Source: Anaerolineaceae bacterium | GTDB taxonomy: Bacteria; Chloroflexota; Anaerolineae; Anaerolineales; Anaerolineaceae | Assembly (NCBI GenBank): GCA_017995665.1 | Contig: JAGOIM010000096.1 | Span: 1 to 6,023, forward strand | Reading direction: 5' to 3' | Length of the DNA: 6,023 nt | Part shown: one piece after another, positions 1 to 5,828 of the stretch | How positions within the stretch are numbered: the stretch's first letter is position 1 | Layout: every line of letters begins with the position of its first letter | Notes under the pieces: generated by a model | The model's input: the letters and a program-made list of their open reading frames with translations, nothing else | Database searches by the model: none | What the model was told of the DNA's origin: nothing | Made by a program: the position numbers and the translations under genes

Positions 1-839
1 ATCAAGCTATCAAACGCTTTTTGCGAGAAGTAAATGAAACTTCTCAAGGCTATGGCGTTCTCTACGAAAAAGGTTTTGTGGCTGGATGGCCAACCATACG
101 TGCCTTTTTTGGCGAAGCCTGGTTCTTACTAATCACATTAGGGGTAAGTATTTACAGTCTTTGGGACAAGAAACAAGCTTATTTGCGGGTCTTGATTTTC
201 ACCTGGTTTATACCATTGTCAATCCATATATTGTTTCTCTCACATTTCAAGTATCAATATTGGATGCCAGCGGTCTTACCTGTTTTCTCAAACTTGATTT
301 TGTTATTACCTTCCGATAAATCTGAATGGAAAAGCAAGGAGCCCAAAGCGATAGTCAAACTCTTATTGGTGCTCGTCGTTTTGATTCAATTTGGGCTTTT
401 TATTGCTCGAGACGTTCAATTATTTAACAATCGCAACCGGAGAGTTGAAAACAACCCGACAATTAGTTTTTATCATGAAGCTGTCGAAGAATTAGCTCCA
501 ATTGACCAGGAAATGGAAGTCTATTTTGACTATCGCCTTTACGTACCGGGTGAGCCCGGCTGGCATATTGAAAACTCTTTTGATTTGTTGACTTACGATT
601 TCATTAATTCCCGCAACTTTGACCTGCTGTTCCTTGCACAACAACGCATTTGGGATTATCTGCAGCCTTCCGTCACCGGAATTGACCCCGATGAATTTAA
701 AGCAGCCCAAGAATTCTACCGCGATGCGGATAACGGGACCTTGGAAAACTACGTACTTTTAAAAAGAGACGAAGCCGAGCTGCTTTACCTTCGACAAGAT
801 TTATGCGAGAAATATTACGAAGCGGATCGGTGTAAATAA
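1..839 (+). CDS. C-terminal part of a membrane GT-C glycosyltransferase (GT39/PMT-ArnT-like), 5' end missing
   Basis: The reading frame is open from the left edge (first whole codon at 3) to TAA at 837-839, giving 278 residues of a longer protein. The TTG at 21 is in frame but has no convincing ribosome site, so it is not taken as the start. Four hydrophobic segments lie at about residues 38-54, 61-80, 87-103 and 116-135 of the visible part. The stretch HFKYQYWMPAVLP at 81-93 resembles the late membrane segment of PMT/ArnT-type GT-C enzymes, which often carry a His/Lys/Tyr-rich turn before a Pro-containing helix. These enzymes move sugar from a polyprenyl-phosphate carrier to a protein, lipid or glycan on the outer face of the membrane. 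A soluble tail of about 140 residues follows, probably outside the cell, with cysteines at 268 and 277. The catalytic N-terminal loop is outside the window. The lipid-linked-sugar synthase gene downstream supports the assignment. It could instead be another polytopic membrane protein of a polysaccharide locus. Confidence 0.6.
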   Translation, partial: QAIKRFLREVNETSQGYGVLYEKGFVAGWPTIRAFFGEAWFLLITLGVSIYSLWDKKQAYLRVLIFTWFIPLSIHILFLSHFKYQYWMPAVLPVFSNLILLLPSDKSEWKSKEPKAIVKLLLVLVVLIQFGLFIARDVQLFNNRNRRVENNPTISFYHEAVEELAPIDQEMEVYFDYRLYVPGEPGWHIENSFDLLTYDFINSRNFDLLFLAQQRIWDYLQPSVTGIDPDEFKAAQEFYRDADNGTLENYVLLKRDEAELLYLRQDLCEKYYEADRCK

Positions 840-962
840 TCTCGATGGTTCAAAAAATTGTTTCTGAATCAAAGGTCGGACAATTGGGTCAAAATTTTTG
901 GCCAATTCTGCCTCTTGCTCCGCATTCTTATTTTTTTTCTTCTAAATCACTCTTTATCAAAG

Positions 963-994
963 TACAATTTCATCAAAACTTCCTGACTTAAGGA
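963..994 (+). promoter_or_regulatory. Candidate -10 box and ribosome binding site ahead of the GT2 gene
   Basis: TACAAT at 963-968 matches the -10 consensus at five of six bases. The -35 region about 17 bases upstream is poor. TAAGGA at 989-994 is a good Shine-Dalgarno site five bases before the ATG at 1000. The 160-base gap after the GT-C gene leaves room for a separate promoter for the three-gene group. The ribosome site is well supported; the promoter is a weak guess. Confidence 0.3.
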
Positions 995-999
995 TATCC

Positions 1000-1764
1000 A
1001 TGACCTCTATTGAAACCAAACCCAGAATCAGCAGTATTAGCGCGGTCTTCCCAGCCTATAACGATGCCGGAACAATTCCCAGCATGGTGCTCACCGCTCT
1101 GCTTGCTCTGCGACAGGTTACGGATGATTTTGAAGTTATCGTTACCAATGATGGCAGCCGTGATCATACAGCCCTTGTCTTGGATGAATTAGCTTCACGA
1201 TATCCTGAATTAAAAGTCTTTCATCACCCTAAAAACCAAGGTTATGGCTGCGCTTTGCGGACCGGATTTTCTCATGCAAGCAAAGATTGGGTTTTTTATA
1301 CCGATGGCGATGGACAATATGACCCGATGGAACTTGTCAGACTTGTCGATGGTTTGACCGATGGTGTTGATGTCGTCAATGGCTACAAAATATCACGGCA
1401 TGACCCCTTTATTCGGGTGGTTATTGGCAGAATTTATCACCACATTGTTAAAATCGCCTTTGGCTTTAAGCTAAAAGATGTTGATTGTGACTTTCGCCTG
1501 ATTCGTCGGGAAATTTTTGACAAAATCAGCCTCGAAAGTGAAACCGGGACAATCTGCCTTGAAATGGTCAAAAAATTCCAGGATGCCGGCTACAAGTTTG
1601 CTGAGGTTCCGGTTAATCATTATTATCGTTCTTATGGTAAATCACAATTTTTCAGACCCAAACATCTCTGGACAACCTTCAAACACCTTGCCCAGCTTTG
1701 GTGGAAACTGGTGATAAAAAAAGAACACAAAGAAGCAACAATTGAGGAAGACAGTGGCAGATAA
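1000..1764 (+). CDS. GT2-family glycosyltransferase, polyprenyl-phosphate sugar synthase (DPM1-like)
   Basis: This is a complete 254-residue GT-A fold protein. Nucleotide-binding elements are FPAYND at 17-22 and VTNDGSRD at 48-55. NQGYGCALRTGF at 79-90 matches the N-x-G-x-x-x-A-x-x-x-G element typical of DPM1-like enzymes. The metal-binding motif is TDGDGQ at 101-106, where most relatives have TDADGQ. DCDFRL at 162-167 and the basic HYYRSYGKSQFF at 207-218 replace the QxxRW motif of processive GT2 enzymes, as in polyprenyl-phosphate mannose and glucose synthases. The length fits the short soluble form: no C-terminal pair of membrane helices is visible, so it should sit on the cytoplasmic face of the membrane. 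The likely reaction is transfer of a hexose from GDP- or UDP-sugar to polyprenyl phosphate; the sugar cannot be read from sequence. The start is supported by TAAGGA five bases upstream. Its end overlaps the next gene by 11 bases, indicating a shared transcript. Confidence 0.85.
   Translation: MTSIETKPRISSISAVFPAYNDAGTIPSMVLTALLALRQVTDDFEVIVTNDGSRDHTALVLDELASRYPELKVFHHPKNQGYGCALRTGFSHASKDWVFYTDGDGQYDPMELVRLVDGLTDGVDVVNGYKISRHDPFIRVVIGRIYHHIVKIAFGFKLKDVDCDFRLIRREIFDKISLESETGTICLEMVKKFQDAGYKFAEVPVNHYYRSYGKSQFFRPKHLWTTFKHLAQLWWKLVIKKEHKEATIEEDSGR
1744..1750 (+). promoter_or_regulatory. Ribosome binding site that selects the GTG start at 1754
   Basis: GAGGAAG lies inside the last codons of the GT2 gene, and its AGGA core is five bases before GTG at 1754. 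A TTG at 1742 is in frame but has no such site and would add four residues that are not needed for the Rossmann fold. GTG at 1754 is therefore the preferred start, with translation coupled to the upstream gene. Confidence 0.6.
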
Positions 1765-2746
1765 CAAGCGCTTTGAAAATAAGAAAATACTCATAACCGG
1801 TGGTTTGGGCTTCATTGGCTCCAATTTGGCGATTCGTTTGGTCGAATTGGGGGCGGAGGTCACGCTGGTTGACAGCTTGATTCCCACCTATGGCGGCAAT
1901 CTCTGGAACATTGAGCCAATCAAAGATCAGGTGCGCATCAATATTTCGGATGTGCGCGACCCTTACGCTATGAAATATCTGATTGCCGGGCAAGATTACC
2001 TCTTCAACCTTGCCGGACAAACCAGCCACATCGATTCTATCCAAAACCCTGAAACCGATCTTGCCATTAATGTCCAGGCACAGTTACAAATTTTGGAAGC
2101 TTGCCGCCACAATAACCCGGATATCAGAATTGTTTTTGCCAGCACCCGGCAGGTTTATGGACGCCCTCTGGCAATTCCGGTCAATGAAAAGCATCCGCTG
2201 GCACCGGTTGACATCAATGGGGTGCATAAACTTGCCGCTGAACAATACCATCAACTTTACAATCAAATTTATGGCATTCGTTCCGTTATTTTGCGATTGA
2301 CTAATACCTATGGTCCCCGCATGCGCGTAGTTGATGCCCGGCAAACATTTTTGGGTATCTGGATTCGTCGCCTGCTCGAAAAAGAAGCGATTTTAATTTA
2401 CGGCGACGGGGAGCAAAAGCGCGATTACAACTATGTTGATGATGTTGTTGACGCACTTCTGCTTGCCGCTTTAAGTGAGAATTGTTGTGGTGATGTTTTG
2501 AATTTGGGCTCCGAGGAATGTTTTTCGCTTAATCAAACCGCTGAGGTTTTCCTAAAATTGGAACCGGAAGGTTCGGCAAAGAACATCCCCTTCCCTTCAG
2601 ATCGAAAAGCGATTGACATTGGCGATTACCAGGGCGATTTCAGCCTCATCAAAGCCAAACTGGGGTGGTCTCCAAAGACCAGTTTTGAAGAAGGAATGCG
2701 AAAAACAATCGATTATTACAAGCAGTTTTCAGAGAAGTATTGGTAA
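1754..2746 (+). CDS. Extended-SDR NAD-dependent nucleotide-sugar epimerase/dehydratase
   Basis: From the GTG start this is 330 residues, the usual length for the family. The Rossmann dinucleotide motif is GGLGFIGS at 16-23, with acidic D40 at the end of the second strand favouring NAD(H). NLAGQTSH at 85-92 and STRQVYG at 130-136 match the NxAA and S(S/T)xxVYG elements. The active-site YxxxK is altered: the aligned stretch is NGVHK at 155-159, so K159 is present but the catalytic tyrosine position is asparagine. LRLTNTYGPR at 180-189 and GDGEQKRDYNYVDDVVDAL at 217-235 are standard sugar-nucleotide-binding and C-terminal elements. From memory, a subgroup of glycan-locus SDRs shares this STRQ...NG..K pattern, so this looks like a family trait rather than decay. 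The substrate is probably a dTDP-, UDP-, GDP- or CDP-sugar, but the reaction (epimerisation, dehydration or decarboxylation) cannot be decided. It overlaps the GT2 gene and ends four bases before the aminotransferase, so its product may feed that enzyme. Confidence 0.85.
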   Translation: MADNKRFENKKILITGGLGFIGSNLAIRLVELGAEVTLVDSLIPTYGGNLWNIEPIKDQVRINISDVRDPYAMKYLIAGQDYLFNLAGQTSHIDSIQNPETDLAINVQAQLQILEACRHNNPDIRIVFASTRQVYGRPLAIPVNEKHPLAPVDINGVHKLAAEQYHQLYNQIYGIRSVILRLTNTYGPRMRVVDARQTFLGIWIRRLLEKEAILIYGDGEQKRDYNYVDDVVDALLLAALSENCCGDVLNLGSEECFSLNQTAEVFLKLEPEGSAKNIPFPSDRKAIDIGDYQGDFSLIKAKLGWSPKTSFEEGMRKTIDYYKQFSEKYW

Positions 2747-2750
2747 TGCA

Positions 2751-3863
2751 ATGAACGAGATAAAAATTCCTTTCGCTGACCCCAAGGCGGATTACCTGGC
2801 TCAAAAAGTTGAGATTGATGCTGCAATTCGTGCGGCACTTTCCAACGGCTTTTACATCTTAGGCCCCGAAGTGAAGGCATTTGAAGAAAAATTTTCCAGC
2901 TTTGTTAGCTTATCGGATTGTGTTTCGGTCAACAGCGGCACTGATGCGTTGGTTTTGGCGTTGAAAGCGCTGGGAGTAGCACCGGGTGACGAGGTAATTA
3001 CCGTTTCCCAAACTGCTGTTGCAACTGTTGCGGCGATTGAACTTGCCGGAGCAACGCCGGTTTTGGCCGATATTGACCCTCAATCTTATACCCTGAATCC
3101 TGCGCTTTTACCGGGCTTGATTAATGAGAAAACCAAGGCTATCATTCCCGTTCATCTCTATGGACATCCGGCAGACATGCCCTCCATCATGGCAATTGCC
3201 CGCCAGCATCAAATTGCGGTGATAGAAGATTGCGCTCAGGCACATGGCGCGAAAATCAATGGGCAGATGGTTGGAAGCTTTGGCGATATAGCTTGTTTTA
3301 GCTTTTATCCAACTAAAAATCTTGGCGCAATTGGCGATGGAGGGGCTGTTCTGACTAACAATCCGGAGCTTGGGCACAAATTGCGCATTTTGCGTGAATA
3401 CGGTTGGGAAGAACGTTATGTCAGCAAAATTGCCGGGATGAACAGCAGGCTGGACGAAGTCCAGGCAGCTATTTTGAAGGTTAAATTAGCGGATTTGGCG
3501 GCAAAAAACCAGCGGCGAAGAGAAATCGCTGCAATTTATCATGAAAATCTTGCTAATTCAGGCTTGGTTTTGCCACTTGCTAAACCTGGCGTCGAACATG
3601 TTTACCACTTGTACGTTGTTCAAAGTTCAAATCGTGATAAATTGCGGGAAGATTTGAAAAGAGAAGGAATTGGCAGTGGAATTCATTATCCCTTAGCCGT
3701 CCACCAACAAGCGGCGTATTGGAAGCGCCTGCGCGGTTGTGAAGCGCTGCCGGTAACTGAAAATCTTGTTCCAAAAATTCTTAGCCTTCCAATGTATCCG
3801 CAATTGACCGATGAGCAAGTGCGGACGGTTTGCGCGGCTATCTTGAAATTGGTTAGGGAATAG
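2751..3863 (+). CDS. DegT/DnrJ/EryC1/StrS-family PLP-dependent sugar aminotransferase
   Basis: The ATG at 2751 gives 370 residues, normal for the family. An upstream extension of the frame to 2613 lies inside the SDR gene and is rejected. The fold type I aminotransferase pattern is complete: NSGTDAL at 61-67, IEDCAQAHGA at 158-167 with D160 expected to pair with the PLP pyridine nitrogen, and FSFYPTKNLGAIGDGGA at 183-199 with K189 as the Schiff-base lysine. REYGWEERYVSKIAGMNSRL at 215-234 followed by DEVQAAIL matches my memory of the enzymes that aminate dTDP-3-keto-6-deoxyhexoses (TylB/FdtB/QdtB-like), which suggests a C3 aminotransferase; this is family knowledge plus inference. HYPLAVHQQ at 312-320 is the usual C-terminal substrate-side motif. 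The gene starts four bases after the SDR stop. Only a weak GGTAA precedes the ATG, so translation is probably coupled. No 4,6-dehydratase or 3,4-ketoisomerase is clearly present to supply the keto-sugar, unless the SDR does so. Confidence 0.88.
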   Translation: MNEIKIPFADPKADYLAQKVEIDAAIRAALSNGFYILGPEVKAFEEKFSSFVSLSDCVSVNSGTDALVLALKALGVAPGDEVITVSQTAVATVAAIELAGATPVLADIDPQSYTLNPALLPGLINEKTKAIIPVHLYGHPADMPSIMAIARQHQIAVIEDCAQAHGAKINGQMVGSFGDIACFSFYPTKNLGAIGDGGAVLTNNPELGHKLRILREYGWEERYVSKIAGMNSRLDEVQAAILKVKLADLAAKNQRRREIAAIYHENLANSGLVLPLAKPGVEHVYHLYVVQSSNRDKLREDLKREGIGSGIHYPLAVHQQAAYWKRLRGCEALPVTENLVPKILSLPMYPQLTDEQVRTVCAAILKLVRE

Positions 3864-3921
3864 CTTGTTCTTGCGATAAAGCCTCGCGCATACAACATTA
3901 ACCTTCACATCTTGTCATTTT

Positions 3922-3956
3922 TTTACTCAAAACAGGCTTGAGATTGTAAAATAGGG
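3922..3956 (+). promoter_or_regulatory. Candidate promoter directly ahead of the MFS gene
   Basis: TAAAAT at 3947-3952 is a fair -10 box, with TTTACT at 3922-3927 as a poor -35 at a 19-base spacing. A transcript starting about seven bases after the -10 box would begin at or next to the ATG at 3960, giving a leaderless or nearly leaderless mRNA. Alternatively AGGG at 3953-3956, only three bases before the ATG, acts as a poorly spaced ribosome site on a longer transcript. A small inverted repeat, CTCAA at 3926-3930 with TTGAG at 3938-3942, lies between the two boxes and could be an operator half-site pair. All of this is weak. Confidence 0.25.
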
Positions 3957-3959
3957 TCT

Positions 3960-5246
3960 ATGACTACAAGCTCAGAAAATGAAACCCGAAAGCCTCTGCT
4001 TTCACCGACATTAAAAGTATTTCTACTTACGATGATTCTTGCTAACATTGCCGGGGCGATGTATAGCAGTTTTCTTCCGCTCTACCTCAAGCAGCTTGGG
4101 GCGAATGTGGCTCAGATTGGGCTGTTTTTTACCATCTCCCAAATCATCCCGCTCGTGCTCCAGATTCTTGGCGGCTGGATTTCGGATAGCATCGGCCGCT
4201 TGAAAAGTATTGCCCTGGGCAGTATGGCAGGGGTAGTTTCGCACATTGCGCTTATTATTGCTCCAACCTGGGCCTGGGTTCTGGTCAGCGAAGGTTTTGG
4301 CGCTGTTACCCGCTCTTTGGTTGGTCCCAGTTTTAGCGCTTTTACCGCTGAAGAAGCAAACGAAGAGAACCGCGCCCGTGTTTTTGGAGTTGTGGACGCC
4401 TTTTATAACATTGTTGCCATCGTCGGCCCTCCCCTGGGCGGTTTTATGATTGACCATTATGGCTTCAAAGTTATGCTGATTGCTTCGGCAGTGCTTTATA
4501 CCATTGCAACCGTCATTCGGGTCATTATGGCAAAGCGTGCTACGAAAAACACTAATAACGAAGGAACCAAAGGCAAATTGGATCTGCGCGAGCTGCGTAT
4601 CAACCTCATTGCTATTTTTGGCTTGGTTCTCGCCGGTGGTGTTTTGACCTGGATTGTCGTTACCGACGGCATTCGCGATATTGCCTTTTCGCTTTCCGGC
4701 ACGCTTATTCCGGTCTATCTTGAAGATGTCGGCTTAAGTGCACAACAAATCGGCATCCTGGGCTCGGCTTTGGGCGTTGCCATGATGCTCACCTCTTATC
4801 CGGCTGGACATTTGGCAGACAAAATTGGCGAAAGGCTGACGATTGCGCTGGGCTTTGCCCTTCAGGCAGCTGGTTTGTTTACATTTGTTGCTGCCGAAAA
4901 TTTCTTTGTCTATGCCGCTTCCTACGCCCTGATTGGGATAGGGATGAGTTTGATGAGTCCGGCTTATCAATCGCTGCTCAGCAAAGTTTTGCCACAAAAA
5001 TTGCGCGGCACCGGTTTTGGCTTGATTCAATCCGGTTTGGGCTTTTTCTCCCTGCCCGCTCCGGCAATTGGTGCAAAGCTTTATGCCTCCGTTGGTCCCA
5101 AATCGCCTTTCTGGATCACTGCCATAGCTTCTGTTTTTGCGATGTTTCCGGCAATTTTCAAATTCAAATTAAGCGATAAAGACCGCCAACAAATCGACGC
5201 AGCCGAAGCGAAAATGATTAAAGATGAAGGGGAATTGAAAGAATAA
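3960..5246 (+). CDS. Major facilitator superfamily (MFS) transporter
   Basis: This is a complete 428-residue polytopic membrane protein, within the usual 400-450 of 12-helix MFS carriers. The family's motif A (G-x-x-x-D-x-x-G-R) is at GGWISDSIGRL 71-81 in the loop after the second helix, and its degenerate repeat GHLADKIGERL is at 283-293 in the second half, showing the two six-helix bundles. EENRARVFGVVDAFYNIVAI followed by VGPPLGG (135-161) fits the end of helix 4, the loop and the glycine-rich helix 5. A charged cytoplasmic linker at about 191-213 (AKRATKNTNNEGTKGK...) separates the halves. The C-terminal tail from about 402 is hydrophilic and acidic. It should carry a small solute across the cytoplasmic membrane using an ion gradient, and the drug-efflux type is the closest general pattern. 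The substrate cannot be inferred. The 96-base gap and its own possible promoter suggest it is separate from the glycan operon. It faces a helicase gene on the other strand. Confidence 0.85.
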   Translation: MTTSSENETRKPLLSPTLKVFLLTMILANIAGAMYSSFLPLYLKQLGANVAQIGLFFTISQIIPLVLQILGGWISDSIGRLKSIALGSMAGVVSHIALIIAPTWAWVLVSEGFGAVTRSLVGPSFSAFTAEEANEENRARVFGVVDAFYNIVAIVGPPLGGFMIDHYGFKVMLIASAVLYTIATVIRVIMAKRATKNTNNEGTKGKLDLRELRINLIAIFGLVLAGGVLTWIVVTDGIRDIAFSLSGTLIPVYLEDVGLSAQQIGILGSALGVAMMLTSYPAGHLADKIGERLTIALGFALQAAGLFTFVAAENFFVYAASYALIGIGMSLMSPAYQSLLSKVLPQKLRGTGFGLIQSGLGFFSLPAPAIGAKLYASVGPKSPFWITAIASVFAMFPAIFKFKLSDKDRQQIDAAEAKMIKDEGELKE

Positions 5247-5380
5247 AAGAAATGGATTACAAAATAGCCAGAGTCTTTATCAGAAAGAAGATGATTTTCA
5301 GGGTACAAAAAGGGAAACTCGATTTCTAAATCCCGTTAACTACCTCGAAACATCTCAAAATAACAAAGCTTGAGTCAAAT

Positions 5381-5446
5381 GTAGGGCGAACTTGAAGATG
5401 TTTAAACCTCAAGGGATTTTATGCGCAATCCCATCTTCAAGTCGCC
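5381..5446 (+). repeat. Left hairpin arm with GTAG head
   Basis: GTAG at 5381-5384 is followed by GGCGA at 5385-5389, a bulged A at 5390 and CTTGAAGATG at 5391-5400. These pair with CATCTTCAAG at 5432-5441 and TCGCC at 5442-5446, giving 15 base pairs with one bulge. Inside the 31-base loop, GGATT at 5414-5418 pairs with AATCC at 5427-5431, leaving 5401-5413 unpaired on one side and an 8-base apical loop. Confidence 0.7.
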
Positions 5447-5507
5447 GTCTCGAACCTACAGATTAACACCCGAGTGTCCCTATTAGAAAGCATGTTTGGC
5501 ATTTTGA

Positions 5508-5572
5508 GGCGGATTGAAAATGGGATAAGGCATAATGATATCAAGGTTAGAACATTTTCAATCTCGCCCTAC
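5508..5572 (-). repeat. Right hairpin arm, inverted copy of the left one
   Basis: Read on the minus strand it begins GTAG, then GGCGA with the A bulged, then GATTGAAAATG. On the plus strand GGCG at 5508-5511 and GATTGAAAATG at 5512-5522 pair with CATTTTCAATC at 5553-5563 and CGCC at 5565-5568, leaving T5564 bulged. This is the same 15-bp stem and bulge as the left arm. The loop is 30 bases, with GATA at 5524-5527 able to pair with TATC at 5539-5542. GCATAA in the apical loop and AGGTT in the unpaired segment are shared with the left arm. Confidence 0.7.
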
Positions 5573-5604
5573 GCACTTATGAATCCAAAAAAAACACAAA
5601 AAAC

Positions 5605-5671
5605 ACTAGATGGGTAATTGACGAGAAAAACTGCTTTGTTTTGTGAAAATCTAACTTGCTGGTAACTTGCT
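5605..5671 (+). repeat. Direct repeat, copy A
   Basis: The core at 5613-5671 (59 bases) matches 5710-5768 at 51 of 59 positions with no gaps, and a weaker match including TAGA extends it left to 5605. The unit ends with an internal repeat of TAACTTGCT at 5652-5660 and 5663-5671, an 11-base period. No reading frame is preserved through it. It may be a small tandem duplication or part of a dispersed intergenic repeat. Confidence 0.65.
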
Positions 5672-5701
5672 ACCGAAGGGTTACATCCCAGGATTTAAAC
5701 A

Positions 5702-5768
5702 ATTAGAGCGGTAATTGTTGAGAAAAACCGCTCTGTTTTGTAATAATCTAACTTGCTGGCAACTTGTT
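5702..5768 (+). repeat. Direct repeat, copy B
   Basis: This is the second copy of the unit, offset by 97 bases, with its core at 5710-5768. It keeps the TAACTTGCT element at 5749-5757 and has a diverged second element (CAACTTGTT) at 5760-5768. Unlike copy A it contains a perfect 8-bp hairpin at its left end. Confidence 0.65.
5705..5734. terminator. Perfect 8-bp stem-loop, possible terminator
   Basis: AGAGCGGT at 5705-5712 pairs fully with ACCGCTCT at 5727-5734 around a 14-base loop, followed on the plus strand by GTTTTGT. The GC-rich stem and short T tract resemble a rho-independent terminator, but it lies about 460 bases past the MFS stop and the tract is interrupted. On the minus strand it lies about 125 bases beyond the helicase stop. 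The structure is clear; the terminator role is uncertain. Confidence 0.35.
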
Positions 5769-5770
5769 CA

Positions 5771-5828
5771 GGTGAAATTAAAAACACTTCACCGGGACAA
5801 TTCGCTAATTGCTTTTGACTTTCAAAAG
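5771..5828 (-). other. Two small stem-loops downstream of the helicase gene
   Basis: GGTGAA at 5771-5776 pairs with TTCACC at 5788-5793 (loop 11), and CTTTTGA at 5812-5818 pairs with TCAAAAG at 5822-5828 (loop 3). Both lie within 90 bases of the helicase stop on its downstream side and could help end its transcript. Neither is followed by a clean T tract on the minus strand, and the second stem is AT-rich. Confidence 0.25.

Larger units (their letters stand above)
5381..5572. repeat. Palindromic 192-base element made of two inverted bulged hairpins (REP/BIME- or MITE-like)
   Basis: The ends are perfect 9-base inverted repeats, GTAGGGCGA at 5381-5389 and TCGCCCTAC at 5564-5572. Over the outer 20 bases, 17 match. 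The left arm (5381-5446) and the reverse complement of the right arm (5508-5572) align over 66 columns with about 46 identities and one gap. They are separated by a 61-base centre at 5447-5507. Each arm is itself a hairpin. No target-site duplication is seen in the flanks, which would suit Y1/RAYT-type movement better than most DDE transposases. No transposase is present, so if mobile it is non-autonomous. It could also be transcribed as a structured RNA or act as a bidirectional transcription barrier between the converging genes. Confidence 0.7.

Noticed and set aside
882..907. Inverted repeat AATTGG...CCAATT after the GT-C gene as a terminator
   Set aside because: The stem is only six mostly A/T pairs around a 14-base loop and no T tract follows directly. 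The T-rich stretch at 931-938 is more than 20 bases away.
1742..1753. TTG start for the SDR gene
   Set aside because: It has no ribosome site at the right distance, whereas GTG at 1754 has GAGGAAG just upstream.
1679..2044. Minus-strand 121-codon reading frame across the GT2/SDR junction
   Set aside because: It is antisense to two well-supported genes and shows no family motif or ribosome site.
2613..2750. N-terminal extension of the aminotransferase frame
   Set aside because: It lies wholly within the SDR coding sequence, and the family homology begins a few residues after ATG 2751, which gives the normal 370-residue length.
3873..3887. GCGA/TCGC stem after the aminotransferase as a terminator
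   Set aside because: The four-base stem has no adjacent T tract and is within chance expectation.
4023..4457. Minus-strand 144-codon reading frame inside the MFS gene
   Set aside because: It is antisense to a well-supported transporter gene and its composition is that of a shadow frame, with no domain pattern.
5605..5768. CRISPR array
   Set aside because: There are only two copies, the repeat is too long at 59 bases with 8 mismatches, only one spacer-like interval exists, and no cas genes are visible.
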